From: Sphingomonas sp. IC-11
GTDB lineage: Bacteria; Pseudomonadota; Alphaproteobacteria; Sphingomonadales; Sphingomonadaceae
DNA: 64,000 nucleotides
Assembly: GCF_021043365.1 (NCBI RefSeq)
Contig: NZ_JAJNDU010000001.1
Location: 1,016,164 to 1,080,163, forward strand
Reading direction: 5' to 3'
The notes below the pieces were generated by a model, which made no database searches, was not told where the DNA came from, and saw nothing but the letters and a program-made list of their open reading frames with translations. Numbering within the stretch: position 1 is the first letter of the stretch; each line of letters starts with the position of its first letter. Of the stretch, positions 51,033 to 59,968 are shown piece by piece. The position numbers and the translations under genes are program-made.

Positions 51033-52193
51033 ATGATCATGATCCCCGACAATCCTCTGGCGCTCTACGTCCACTGGCCGTTCTGCGTCTCGAAATGCCC
51101 TTATTGCGATTTCAACAGCCACGTCCGTGCCAATGTTGATCAGGAAGTATGGCGCGATTCGCTTCTGGCCGATCTCGCCCAGGAGGCGTCGGTCCTGAAG
51201 GGCCATCGCCTCACCTCGATCTTCTTCGGCGGGGGGACGCCGTCGCTGATGCCCCCCGAGACGGTGGCGGCCGTCCTGCAAGCGGCCGAGCGCCACTGGG
51301 GCTTCGCGCCCGGTATCGAGATCACGCTCGAGGCCAATCCATCCTCCGTGGAGGCGGCGTGTTTCGCCGATCTCGCCGCGGCGGGCGTGAACCGCGTCTC
51401 GCTCGGGCTTCAGGCGATGGACGATCAGGCGCTGCGCTTTCTCGGCCGTGCGCATGATGTGAGCGAAGGGTTGGGCGCGCTCGCCGTCGCTCAGAAGGCG
51501 TTTGCCCGCGTCAGCTTCGATCTGATCTATGCCCGTCCGAACCAGTCACTGGAGGCATGGGAGGCCGAGTTGCGGCGTGCTCTGGCGTATGGAACGGAGC
51601 ATCTGTCGCTGTACCAGTTAACGATCGAGCCGGGCACGCGCTTCGCCACGGAGGCTGCTGCCGGCCGTCTCACGATACCCGATGGGGACGCGGCGGCGGA
51701 TCTCTTCGAGGCTACCCGCGCCATCACGGCCGCCGCCGGACTTCCCGCCTATGAGATCAGCAATCATGCGCGGCCCGGCGCGGAAAGCCGTCACAACCTG
51801 GCATATTGGCGCTACCAGACGTACGCAGGCGTTGGTCCTGGCGCGCACGGCCGCCGCGGCGGACTGGCCACCGTCCGCCGGAAGAAGCCGGAAAACTGGC
51901 TGTCGGCGGTCGCCCGCAACGGCCACGGTATCGAGAGCGAGGAACCACTCGCCCCCGCTACCCAGGCGTCAGAGGCGTTGTTGATGGGCCTCCGGTTGAG
52001 GGAGGGCGTGGATCTTTCGCGAATCGCCAGCCTCGCCGGACTGGAGGTTGACGCACTTGTCGATGAGCGTGCGATCGCGCGCCTTCCGGACCTGATCTGC
52101 CGCGAAGGGACCCGACTACGGGTCACCGAAGCCGGAATGCTGCTCCTGGACGCGATCCTGCCGGAAGTGGTGAAGGTCAGCGTTCCCGCCTGA
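51033..52193 (+). CDS. hemW: radical SAM haem chaperone HemW
   Basis: A radical SAM protein related to oxygen-independent coproporphyrinogen oxidase but now regarded as a haem chaperone. LYVHWPFCVSKCPYCDFNSH has the CxxxCxxC cluster motif with a following CDFNS rather than the extra Cys of HemN, which supports HemW. FFGGGTPSLM, ITLEANPSSVE, GVNRVSLGLQAMDDQALRFLGR and YQLTIEPGTRF continue the fold. ATG 51033 or 51039 is likely; the frame is open back to GTG 51000. Confidence 0.93.
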   Translation: MIMIPDNPLALYVHWPFCVSKCPYCDFNSHVRANVDQEVWRDSLLADLAQEASVLKGHRLTSIFFGGGTPSLMPPETVAAVLQAAERHWGFAPGIEITLEANPSSVEAACFADLAAAGVNRVSLGLQAMDDQALRFLGRAHDVSEGLGALAVAQKAFARVSFDLIYARPNQSLEAWEAELRRALAYGTEHLSLYQLTIEPGTRFATEAAAGRLTIPDGDAAADLFEATRAITAAAGLPAYEISNHARPGAESRHNLAYWRYQTYAGVGPGAHGRRGGLATVRRKKPENWLSAVARNGHGIESEEPLAPATQASEALLMGLRLREGVDLSRIASLAGLEVDALVDERAIARLPDLICREGTRLRVTEAGMLLLDAILPEVVKVSVPA

Positions 52194-52199
52194 GGGCGC

Positions 52200-52370
52200 T
52201 CATATGCCCCACCAGAACAGCACCATCGTGACCAGTGCGATTGCGACGAAGATGAGATGTCTGCCGCTGTCGGGATCACGCTCCGGCCGATCAACAAAGG
52301 TAACCGGGTCGTCCGGGTGCGGTATACGCGGCGGGCGCTCGTGTTGAGGTTGCCGTGGATCATCGGTCAT
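52200..52370 (-). CDS. small single-pass membrane protein, 56 aa
   Basis: ATG 52370 follows GGAGATGCGTG. The N-terminal 37 residues are polar and rich in Pro, Arg, Asp and His (MTDDPRQPQHERPPRIPHPD); the C-terminus is one membrane helix (LIFVAIALVTMVLFWWGI) that ends at the stop. It should be a tail-anchored inner-membrane protein. No known family. Converges with hemW, six bases apart. Confidence 0.65.
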   Translation of the reverse strand: MTDDPRQPQHERPPRIPHPDDPVTFVDRPERDPDSGRHLIFVAIALVTMVLFWWGI

Positions 52371-52495
52371 CACGCATCTCCGTGATGGGGGCTTTGACCG
52401 GTCAGGCGCCAACGTCAACCGCACGACCGGGGTGGCTTGTGACAATCAACCGCCCCCGGCTAAAGGCCCGCGGGCCAGAGTAACGGAGAGGCAGC

Positions 52496-54028
52496 ATGCG
52501 CGTCATTGATCATCACATCGTCGGCTCTGGGAGCGCGGCAGGCGGGCGTGTGTCCGACGTTTACGATCCCAACACCGGGCGGGTCCAGGCGCGCGTGACC
52601 TTGGGCACCCAAGCCGATCTTGATCGCGCGGTGGCAGCGGCGCAGGCGGCGCAACCGGCCTGGGCGGCGACCAACCCGCAGCGCCGCGCCCGCGTGATGT
52701 TCGCGTTCAAGGCGCTGGTCGAAGCGAACATGGACGAGCTCGCGCACCTCCTTTCGTCCGAACACGGCAAGGTGATCGCCGATTCCAAGGGCGATATTCA
52801 GCGCGGCCTCGAGGTCGTCGAATTCGCCTGCGGCATCCCGCATGTGCTGAAGGGCGAATATACGCAGGGCGCTGGCCCGGGCATCGACGTCTATTCGATG
52901 CGCCAGCCGATCGGCATCGGCGCCGGCATCACCCCGTTCAACTTCCCGGCGATGATCCCGCTCTGGATGGGCGCGGTGGCGACGGCCTGCGGCAATGCCT
53001 TCATCCTGAAGCCGTCCGAGCGTGATCCGTCGGTGCCGGTGCGCCTCGCCGAGCTGATGCGCGAGGCGGGGATGCCGGAAGGGATCTTCCAGGTCGTCCA
53101 TGGCGACAAGGAAATGGTCGACGCGATCCTCGATCACCCGGCGATCGGCGCGGTCAGCTTCGTCGGTTCGTCGGACATCGCGCATTACGTCTACAATCGC
53201 GGTGTCGCGGCCGGAAAGCGTGTCCAGGCGATGGGCGGCGCCAAGAACCACGGCATCGTCATGCCGGATGCCGATCTCGATCAGGTGGTGGCGGATCTGT
53301 CGGGCGCTGCCTTCGGCTCCGCTGGCGAGCGCTGCATGGCGCTCCCCGTCGTCGTTCCGGTCGGCGAGAAGACCGCCGTGGCGCTGCGCGAAAAGCTGCT
53401 GCCGGCGATCGAGGCGCTGCGCGTCGGCGTCTCCACCGATGCGGAGGCGCATTACGGCCCGGTGGTGAATGCCGCGCACAAGCAGCGCGTGGAGAACTGG
53501 ATCCAGACCGGCGTCGACGAGGGCGCGGAGCTGGTGGTCGATGGCCGCGGCTTCAAGCTGCAGGGGCATGAGGAAGGCTTCTTCATCGGCCCGTCGCTAT
53601 TCGATCATGTCACGCCGGACATGCAGAGCTACAAGGAAGAGATCTTCGGCCCGGTGCTGCAGATCGTCCGCGCGCCCGATTTCGAGACCGCGCTTCGCCT
53701 GCCGAGCGAGCATCAGTACGGCAATGGCGTCGCGATCTTCACCCGCAACGGCCACGCCGCGCGTGAATTCGCGGCGCGCGTCAATGTCGGCATGGTGGGC
53801 ATCAACGTGCCGATCCCGGTGCCGGTCGCCTATCACACCTTCGGCGGCTGGAAGCGTTCGGCGTTCGGCGACACCAACCAGCACGGCATGGAAGGCGTGA
53901 AGTTTTGGACGAAGGTGAAGACGATCACGCAGCGGTGGCCGGACGGCGCCGCCGACCTGCCGCGCGGCAGCGAGGATGGCGGGCCCAGCCGCATCCAGGA
54001 CGCGTTCGTCATCCCGACGATGGGATGA
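52496..54028 (+). CDS. mmsA: CoA-acylating methylmalonate-semialdehyde dehydrogenase
   Basis: Converts methylmalonate semialdehyde to propionyl-CoA, last step of valine breakdown. 510 residues of the aldehyde dehydrogenase superfamily: PFNFPAMIPLWMGAVATACGNAFILKPSE is the cofactor region, VSFVGSSDIAHYVYN follows, and the catalytic Cys is in GSAGERCMAL. The C-terminus has the PVPVAYHTFGGWKRSAFGD motif of the MMSDH group. GGAGAGGCAGC precedes the ATG. First gene of the valine cluster. Confidence 0.95.
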   Translation: MRVIDHHIVGSGSAAGGRVSDVYDPNTGRVQARVTLGTQADLDRAVAAAQAAQPAWAATNPQRRARVMFAFKALVEANMDELAHLLSSEHGKVIADSKGDIQRGLEVVEFACGIPHVLKGEYTQGAGPGIDVYSMRQPIGIGAGITPFNFPAMIPLWMGAVATACGNAFILKPSERDPSVPVRLAELMREAGMPEGIFQVVHGDKEMVDAILDHPAIGAVSFVGSSDIAHYVYNRGVAAGKRVQAMGGAKNHGIVMPDADLDQVVADLSGAAFGSAGERCMALPVVVPVGEKTAVALREKLLPAIEALRVGVSTDAEAHYGPVVNAAHKQRVENWIQTGVDEGAELVVDGRGFKLQGHEEGFFIGPSLFDHVTPDMQSYKEEIFGPVLQIVRAPDFETALRLPSEHQYGNGVAIFTRNGHAAREFAARVNVGMVGINVPIPVPVAYHTFGGWKRSAFGDTNQHGMEGVKFWTKVKTITQRWPDGAADLPRGSEDGGPSRIQDAFVIPTMG

Positions 54029-54501
54029 CGCCCATGCGATCGGTCAGCTACCTTCCCCTCTGCTGCGGTCTGGCCGCGCTCGCCGGTTGCGGCGAGCCAA
54101 CCGCGCCGCCGGCCAATGCCATCGCCACGCCCGGCAACGAGCAGGCGGCGGCGGTGATCCCGCCGCCTGCCTCGGGCGCCGCGAGCATCGTGACGGACGG
54201 CCGCTTGCCGGCGGCGTTCGTCGGCCGCTGGGGGTTGGTGCCGGCCGATTGCACCTCCACGGCGGGTGACGCAAAGGGGCTGATGACGGTCATGCCCGAT
54301 CGCCTCAGCTTCTACGAATCGCGCGCCACCATCCAAAAGCTGGAGGCCGTCTCGCCTACGCAGCTACGCGCGACGCTCGCCTTCACCGGCGAAGGGCAGG
54401 AATGGACGCAGCAGACACCGCTTGTCCTAGAAGAGGATGGCGCGATGCTGACGCGCGAGGCGGACGGCCAGACGCTGCGCTACACCCGGTGCCCAGCCTG
54501 A
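54025..54501 (+). CDS. hypothetical lipoprotein, 158 aa
   Basis: MTPMRSVSYLPLCCGLAALAGC is a lipoprotein signal. The mature part is low in complexity up to about residue 65, then RWGLVPADCTSTAGDAKGLMTVMPDRLSFYES and TQQTPLVLEEDGAMLTREADGQTLRYTRC form a small beta-rich domain with two cysteines. No family recognised. The first ATG overlaps the mmsA stop by four bases; ATG 54034 is an alternative. purU starts at its stop codon, so it is translated within the valine operon. Confidence 0.72.
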   Translation: MTPMRSVSYLPLCCGLAALAGCGEPTAPPANAIATPGNEQAAAVIPPPASGAASIVTDGRLPAAFVGRWGLVPADCTSTAGDAKGLMTVMPDRLSFYESRATIQKLEAVSPTQLRATLAFTGEGQEWTQQTPLVLEEDGAMLTREADGQTLRYTRCPA

Positions 54502-55337
54502 TGGCTGAGCAAAGCTGGATCCTCACCTTCTCGTGCCAGGACCGCGCGGGGATCGTCGCGGCGGTCACCGGTCGCCTTGCCGAGGCCGGCGGGTTCATCC
54601 TCGATAGCCAGCAATATGCCGATCTCGATACCGCGCGCTTCTTCATGCGGCTGGTCTTCACCGGTCCCGATCTGCGCGAGAGCCTCAATGAGGTGGCACA
54701 GGGCTTCGGTTTCGACTGGACGTTGGTGCCGGCCAATTACCGCCCCAAGGTGGTGATCGCCTGTTCCACCACCTCGCACTGCCTGAACGACCTGCTGCAC
54801 CGCTGGTCGATCGGTGCGCTGCCGATCGATCCGGTCGCCGTCGTCTCCAATCACGAAACGCTGCGTGGTCTTGCCGAATGGCACGGGTTGCCGTTCCACC
54901 ACCTGCCGGTCTCCGCCGCGAACCGCGCGGAGCAGGAGCGGCAGATCGTTGATCTGTTCAATGCCACCGGCGCCGAACTGATGGTGCTCGCCCGCTACAT
55001 GCAGGTGCTCTCGCCCAATCTCGTCGCCGCACTCGCCGGCCGCTGCGTCAACATCCACCACAGCTTCCTGCCCAGCTTCAAGGGCGCGAAACCTTATCAT
55101 CAGGCGCATGCCCGCGGGGTGAAGCTGATCGGCGCTACCGCCCATTTCGTCACTACCGACCTCGACGAGGGGCCGATCATCGAACAGGCCGCCGAGCGCG
55201 TCGACCATCGCGCCACTGTGGACGAGCTGATCGCGATCGGCCGCGATATCGAGGCGCAGGTTCTCGCGCGCGCCGTGCGCTGGATCGCCGAGCGGCGCGT
55301 CCTCGCCAATGGTGCGCGCACCGTCGTCTTCCGTTAA
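54501..55337 (+). CDS. purU: formyltetrahydrofolate deformylase
   Basis: Hydrolyses 10-formyl-THF to THF and formate, balancing one-carbon pools. An N-terminal ACT domain (SWILTFSCQDRAGIVAAVTGRL) is followed by the formyltransferase-like domain: KVVIACSTTSHCLNDLLHRW, VVSNHETLRGLAEWHGLPFHHLP, VNIHHSFLPSFKGAKPYHQAH and GATAHFVTTDLDEGPII with the catalytic His and Asp. 278 residues. It overlaps the lipoprotein gene stop by one base. Its place inside a valine operon is unusual. Confidence 0.94.
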   Translation: MAEQSWILTFSCQDRAGIVAAVTGRLAEAGGFILDSQQYADLDTARFFMRLVFTGPDLRESLNEVAQGFGFDWTLVPANYRPKVVIACSTTSHCLNDLLHRWSIGALPIDPVAVVSNHETLRGLAEWHGLPFHHLPVSAANRAEQERQIVDLFNATGAELMVLARYMQVLSPNLVAALAGRCVNIHHSFLPSFKGAKPYHQAHARGVKLIGATAHFVTTDLDEGPIIEQAAERVDHRATVDELIAIGRDIEAQVLARAVRWIAERRVLANGARTVVFR

Positions 55338-55347
55338 GGCCCTACCC

Positions 55348-56493
55348 ATGACTGACCAGTTTGATCTCACCGACGACCAGCGCGAGATTCAGGATCTCGC
55401 GCGCCGCTTCACCGCGGATCGCATCACGCCGTTCGCCGCCGAATGGGACGAAAAGCACATCTTCCCGCGCGACACGATCAAGGCGGCGGCCGAGCTCGGC
55501 TTCGCGGCGATCTACGTCAGCGAGGAAAGCGGCGGCATCAACCTCGGTCGGCTCGAGGCGGCGCTGATCATGGAGGCGATGGCCTATGGCTGCCCCGCCA
55601 CCAGCGCGTTCATCTCGATCCATAACATGGCGTCGTGGATGATCGACCGCTTCGCCTCGGACGATCTCAAGGGCCGCTATCTCCCCAGCCTCGTCACCAT
55701 GGACAAGATGGCGAGCTATTGCCTGACGGAGCCCGGCTCCGGATCGGACGCGGCGGCGCTCAAGACCAGCGCGCGGCTTGAGGGCGATCATTACATTGTC
55801 AATGGATCGAAGCAGTTCATCTCCGGCGCCGGGGAGAACGAGGTCTATGTGACGATGGTGCGCACCGGCGCTGAGGGGCCCAAGGGCATTTCCTGCCTCG
55901 TCATCGACAAGGACACGGACGGCGTCTCCTTTGGCGCGAACGAGCGCAAGCTCGGCTGGCATGCACAGCCGACGCGCCAGGTATTGTTCGATAACGTGAA
56001 GGTGCCGGTGGCAAACCGGGTCGGGCAGGAAGGCGAGGGCTTCCGCTTCGCCATGATGGGCCTCGACGGTGGCCGCCTCAACATCGGCGCCTGCTCGCTT
56101 GGTGGGGCGCAGCGCTGCCTCGACGAGGCGATCGCCTACACGAAGGACCGCCAGCAGTTCGGCAAGCCGATCGCCGACTTCCAGAACACCCAGTTCACGC
56201 TCGCCGACATGGATACCGAGCTTCAGGCCGCGCGCTACCTGCTCTACGTCGCCGCGGCGAAGGTGACGGCCAACGCGCCGGACAAGACGCGCTTTGCCGC
56301 GATGGCGAAGCGGCTGGCGACCGACACCGGGTCGTCGGTGGTCGATCGCGCGCTGCAGCTCCACGGCGGCTACGGCTATCTGATGGATTACCCGATCGAA
56401 CGCTTCTGGCGCGACCTGCGCGTCCATTCGATCCTTGAAGGCACGAACCAGGTGATGCGGATGATCGTCGGCCGCGAACTGACGCGCCAGTAA
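55348..56493 (+). CDS. acyl-CoA dehydrogenase, probable isobutyryl-CoA dehydrogenase
   Basis: A 381-residue FAD enzyme. CLTEPGSGSDAAALKT is the FAD/substrate loop, LHGGYGYLMDYPIERFWRD the C-terminal signature, and SILEGTNQVMRMIVGREL contains the catalytic Glu. The neighbouring genes (mmsA, mmsB, hydroxyisobutyryl-CoA hydrolase) point to isobutyryl-CoA to methacrylyl-CoA. TTAAGGCCC precedes the ATG at 55348. Confidence 0.93.
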   Translation: MTDQFDLTDDQREIQDLARRFTADRITPFAAEWDEKHIFPRDTIKAAAELGFAAIYVSEESGGINLGRLEAALIMEAMAYGCPATSAFISIHNMASWMIDRFASDDLKGRYLPSLVTMDKMASYCLTEPGSGSDAAALKTSARLEGDHYIVNGSKQFISGAGENEVYVTMVRTGAEGPKGISCLVIDKDTDGVSFGANERKLGWHAQPTRQVLFDNVKVPVANRVGQEGEGFRFAMMGLDGGRLNIGACSLGGAQRCLDEAIAYTKDRQQFGKPIADFQNTQFTLADMDTELQAARYLLYVAAAKVTANAPDKTRFAAMAKRLATDTGSSVVDRALQLHGGYGYLMDYPIERFWRDLRVHSILEGTNQVMRMIVGRELTRQ

Positions 56494-56510
56494 CTGTCCT
56501 ACACGCGGCT

Positions 56511-56569
56511 CGTGTGAGAGAAGATAGGATCGCCTGCGAAACGAACGTCTTTATCTTCTCTCTCACACG
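56511..56569. repeat. large imperfect palindrome inside the valine operon
   Basis: CGTGTGAGAGAAGATA (56511-56526) is complemented by TATCTTCTCTCTCACACG (56552-56569) with a two-base bulge; the loop is 25 bases. It fills the 99-base gap between the acyl-CoA dehydrogenase and the hydrolase gene. There is no T-run after it, so an mRNA-stability or regulatory stem is more likely than a terminator. Confidence 0.75.
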
Positions 56570-56592
56570 CACAAGTTTCGGGAATTTTGCGG

Positions 56593-57639
56593 ATGACCAG
56601 TGACGTTCTGACCTTTGTCGACGGCCCGATCGGCCGCATCCGGCTGAACCGCCCGAAGGCGATCCACGCGCTCACCACCCCGATGTGCGTCGCCGTGCTC
56701 GACGCACTTGAGGCATGGCGCGCCGACGATGCGGTCCGGGCGATCATCATCGACCATGCAGAGGGGCGTGGCTTCTGCGCGGGCGGTGACATTCGCATGC
56801 TGGCCGACAGCGGTGCCAAGGACGGGGCGGAGGCGCGCCAGTTCTTCCACACCGAATACCGCATGAACCACCGGCTGTTCACCTACGCCAAGGACACGGT
56901 GGCCTTCATGGACGGCATCACCATGGGCGGCGGCGTCGGCATCTCGCAGCCGTGCCGCTATCGCGTGGCGACCGAGAACACGAAGTTCGCCATGCCCGAG
57001 ACCGGCATCGGCCTGTTCCCGGATGTCGGCGGCGGCTGGTATCTTTCCCGCCTGCCGGGGCGGATCGGGCAATATCTCGCCCTGACCGGCCACCGACTCG
57101 ACGGCGCGGAGACGTTCGCGCTGGGGCTGGCAACGCATTACCTGCCGGCCGATCAGGTCGATGAGGCCAAGCGCCGCATCGCTGCCGCTCCCACCGCGAT
57201 CGCCGCGACGCTGGACGCCCTCTCCGCCGAGCCCGGTCCGGCCGCGCTGCTCGACAAGCGCGCCCAAATCGACCGGCTGTTCGCGTCGGACAAGCTCGAG
57301 GACATCTACGCCGCGCTGGAAGCCGACGGCGGTGAGTTCGCCGCCGCGACGCTCGCGACGCTCAGGACCAAGTCGCCACAGACGATGAAGGTCAGCCTCA
57401 AGCTGCTGCACGACGGCAAGGGAATGGCGACTTTCGCCGACGAGATGCGCCAGGAATATGCCGTCGGCGCCCGGGTCGTTCAGCGCCACGACTTCCTCGA
57501 AGGCGTGCGCGCGGTGATCGTCGACAAGGACAATGCGCCCAAGTGGGAACCGGCGACGCCCGAAGGCGTCAGCGATCATGTGATTGACCAGATCTTCGCG
57601 CCGCTGCCCGGCGCCGAGGCATGGACGCCGCACGATTGA
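56593..57639 (+). CDS. 3-hydroxyisobutyryl-CoA hydrolase
   Basis: A 348-residue crotonase-fold thioesterase. [24 protein letters not shown] is the start of the fold, [15 protein letters not shown] the oxyanion hole, [12 protein letters not shown] the second oxyanion region, and [25 protein letters not shown] the catalytic section with the Glu-Asp pair of the hydrolase type. Its longer C-terminus ([12 protein letters not shown]) separates it from ordinary enoyl-CoA hydratases. Releases 3-hydroxyisobutyrate for MmsB. Confidence 0.93.
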   Translation: MTSDVLTFVDGPIGRIRLNRPKAIHALTTPMCVAVLDALEAWRADDAVRAIIIDHAEGRGFCAGGDIRMLADSGAKDGAEARQFFHTEYRMNHRLFTYAKDTVAFMDGITMGGGVGISQPCRYRVATENTKFAMPETGIGLFPDVGGGWYLSRLPGRIGQYLALTGHRLDGAETFALGLATHYLPADQVDEAKRRIAAAPTAIAATLDALSAEPGPAALLDKRAQIDRLFASDKLEDIYAALEADGGEFAAATLATLRTKSPQTMKVSLKLLHDGKGMATFADEMRQEYAVGARVVQRHDFLEGVRAVIVDKDNAPKWEPATPEGVSDHVIDQIFAPLPGAEAWTPHD

Positions 57640-57692
57640 CCAATGAACCCAGCGCCGCCGGCGGTGCCGCGGCGAGGGAAGGGGAGAGACCG

Positions 57693-58475
57693 ATGACCGA
57701 ATATGCCAACATCCTCGTCGAGCAGCGCGGTGCCGTCACGCTCGTCACACTCAACCGCCCGCAGTCGCTGAACGCGCTCAACAGCGATGTGCTTGCCGAT
57801 CTGTCTTCGGCGTTCGGCGCCTATGACAAGGACGGCAGCCAGCGCTGCCTCGTGCTCACCGGCTCGGGCGAGAAGGCGTTCGCCGCGGGGGCGGACATCA
57901 AGCAGATGGCCGACATGGCCGCGGCCGATTTCTTCCTGCAGGATTTCTTCGCCGGCTGGCAGACAGGCGTCGTGGCGACGCGCAAGCCGTGGATCGCGGC
58001 GGTGAACGGCTTCGCGCTGGGCGGCGGCTGTGAGCTCGCGATGATGGCGGACTTCATCTACGCCGCGGACACCGCGAAGTTTGGCCAGCCCGAGATCAAG
58101 CTCGGCGTCGCGCCGGGCATGGGCGGCTCGCAGCGGCTGACCCGCGCGATCGGCAAGGCCAAGGCGATGGAGATGTGCCTCACTGGCCGGATGATGGATG
58201 CCGCCGAAGCGGAGCGCTCGGGCCTCGTCGCCAAGGTCGTGCCGCTCGCCTCGCTCCTTGAAGAGACGCTCAAGACTGCCGAACTCATTGCCTCGATGCC
58301 GCCGATGGCCGCGATGGTGAACAAGGAGATGGTCAACGCCGCGTTCGAAACGAACCTCGCGCAGGGAATCCTGACCGAGCGTCGCCTGTTCCAGATCCTG
58401 ACCGCGACGGAGGACAAGGCCGAGGGCATGGCCGCCTTCATCGAGAAGCGCCAGGGCGTCTGGAAGGGTCGGTAA
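57693..58475 (+). CDS. enoyl-CoA hydratase
   Basis: A 260-residue crotonase. [33 protein letters not shown] and [20 protein letters not shown] are the fold and oxyanion motifs; [25 protein letters not shown] carries the catalytic Glu. Both glutamates expected for a hydratase seem present. In context it hydrates methacrylyl-CoA, though it may also serve fatty-acid oxidation. ATG 57693 follows GGGGAGAGACCG. Confidence 0.93.
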   Translation: MTEYANILVEQRGAVTLVTLNRPQSLNALNSDVLADLSSAFGAYDKDGSQRCLVLTGSGEKAFAAGADIKQMADMAAADFFLQDFFAGWQTGVVATRKPWIAAVNGFALGGGCELAMMADFIYAADTAKFGQPEIKLGVAPGMGGSQRLTRAIGKAKAMEMCLTGRMMDAAEAERSGLVAKVVPLASLLEETLKTAELIASMPPMAAMVNKEMVNAAFETNLAQGILTERRLFQILTATEDKAEGMAAFIEKRQGVWKGR

Positions 58476-58489
58476 ATCAGGCAATCAGC

Positions 58490-58604
58490 CCCTCTCCTTC
58501 AGGGGAGGGGTCGGGGTGGGGCCTGTCTGCTGGGCGGTCCTTTTGATCGTAGTCTTGGTGAGACTGAGACACCCCACCCCTAACCTTTCCTCTGAAGGAG
58601 AGGG
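58490..58604. repeat. interspersed palindromic element, 115 bp
   Basis: CCCTCTCCTTCAG...GGGGTGGGG (58490-58521) is matched in reverse complement by CCCCACCCC...GAAGGAGAGGG (58572-58604), with a 50-base centre. The arms share the outer 13 bases and the inner 9 exactly and diverge between. Such GGGGAGGGG/GGGGTGGGG palindromes occur scattered between genes in many GC-rich proteobacteria. It separates the enoyl-CoA hydratase gene and mmsB. Confidence 0.75.
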
Positions 58605-58628
58605 ACTTCGAGATCTGGAGAGTTTGGC

Positions 58629-59513
58629 ATGGCACGCGTCGCATTCATCGGACTGGGCAACATGGGCGGCGGCATGGCCGCAAACCTCGCCAAGGCGGGG
58701 CATGACGTGCGAGCCTTCGACCTCAGCACGGAAGCGCTGGAGCGGGCGAAGAAGGCGGGGTGCTTGCCGGCGAGTAGCGCTGCCGAAGCTGTGGAGGGTG
58801 CGGAGGCAGTCATTACCATGTTGCCGGCCGGGACGCATGTCGCGGCCGTCTATGCGGATGCGGTGTTCCCCAACGCCGCCCCCTCAACGATCCTGATCGA
58901 CTGTTCGACCATTGACGTCGCTACCACACGGCAGCTGGCGCAGGATGCAACGGCCAAGGGTCTCGAAGCGGTCGATGCCCCGGTTTCGGGCGGCATCGCT
59001 GCGGCTAATGCAGGTGCGCTGACCTTCATGGTTGGCGGTACCGAAAGCGGCTTCAGCCGGGCACAGCCCTATCTCGAAGCGATGGGCAAGGCGGTTATCC
59101 ATGCTGGTGCCAGCGGCGCGGGGCAGGCCGTGAAGATGTGCAACAATCTGATCCTGGGGGCGACGATGATCGCCACCTGCGAAGGGCTCGCCCTGGCGGA
59201 GAAGCTCGGGCTGGACCCGCAGGTCTTTTATGACATCGCCAGCAAGGCCACGGCACAGAGTTGGTCGCTGAACACCTATTGCCCGTTGCCTGGTGTTGGT
59301 CCCGAAAGCCCCGCCGATCGCAATTACGAGGGCGGCTTTGCCGCGGCGTTGATGCTGAAGGACCTTCGGCTCGCCATGGCAGCGGCGGGAGAGGCCGGCG
59401 CTGACCTGCCGATGGGAACGCGCGCAACCGAACTTTACAGCGCCTTCAACGACGCCGGTCATGGCTCGACCGACTTCTCCGGCATCATCAAGACCTTTCA
59501 GGGTACGGCATGA
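58629..59513 (+). CDS. mmsB: 3-hydroxyisobutyrate dehydrogenase
   Basis: A 294-residue NAD-dependent beta-hydroxyacid dehydrogenase that oxidises 3-hydroxyisobutyrate to methylmalonate semialdehyde. FIGLGNMGGGMAANLAKAGH binds NAD, DAPVSGGIAAANAGALTFMVGG is the substrate signature, GAGQAVKMCNN carries the catalytic Lys, and KDLRLAMAAAGEAGADLPMG the C-terminal helix. The next gene overlaps by four bases. Confidence 0.95.
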   Translation: MARVAFIGLGNMGGGMAANLAKAGHDVRAFDLSTEALERAKKAGCLPASSAAEAVEGAEAVITMLPAGTHVAAVYADAVFPNAAPSTILIDCSTIDVATTRQLAQDATAKGLEAVDAPVSGGIAAANAGALTFMVGGTESGFSRAQPYLEAMGKAVIHAGASGAGQAVKMCNNLILGATMIATCEGLALAEKLGLDPQVFYDIASKATAQSWSLNTYCPLPGVGPESPADRNYEGGFAAALMLKDLRLAMAAAGEAGADLPMGTRATELYSAFNDAGHGSTDFSGIIKTFQGTA

Positions 59514-59968
59514 GCGTCGCGTTTCGCCGGGAGAGCGACGAGGAACATCTCGAGCCTCGGTTCGAGTTGCCGTTGCCGGCCGGCCCCAATCTGGTCACGC
59601 CCCGCGGCCAGGCGCTGATCGCAGAGCGCATCGCCGCGCTGGAGGCTGAGCAGAACGGCGCCGAAGAGGGGCGCCGGGAAGAGATCGCGCGCGAGCTCAG
59701 ATACTGGAATACGCGTCGGATTACGGCGATCCCGGCTCCACCTGCCCCGGATGACGAAGTGGCGTTCGGCTCACGAGTGCGGTTCCGCCTCAATGGTGCG
59801 GAGCGAGAAATTGCCATCGTCGGTGATGACGAGGCGGATCCCGCGGCTGGGCTAGTTGCCTTTTCGGCCCCGCTCGCGCGCGCCATGATGGGTGCGGGTG
59901 AGGGCGAACTGGTCGACTTCAATGGTCGCGCCAACGCCATCGAGATCCTTGCCGTCAGCCCGATCTGA
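59510..59968 (+). CDS. GreA/GreB-family protein with shortened coiled coil
   Basis: A 152-residue protein. The C-terminal FKBP-like domain is clear (DEVAFGSRVRFRLNGAEREIAIVGDDEADPAAGLVAFSAPLARAMMGAGEGELVDF). The N-terminal part (LVTPRGQALIAERIAALEAEQNGAEEGRREEIARELRYW) is a short coiled coil that lacks the tip motif GDLSENAEY with its two acidic residues, needed in GreA to stimulate transcript cleavage. It may thus bind RNA polymerase's secondary channel without cleavage activity, or belong to the nucleoside-diphosphate-kinase-regulator type. It overlaps mmsB (ATGA), and its 3' end overlaps the convergent transporter gene. Confidence 0.85.
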   Translation: MSVAFRRESDEEHLEPRFELPLPAGPNLVTPRGQALIAERIAALEAEQNGAEEGRREEIARELRYWNTRRITAIPAPPAPDDEVAFGSRVRFRLNGAEREIAIVGDDEADPAAGLVAFSAPLARAMMGAGEGELVDFNGRANAIEILAVSPI

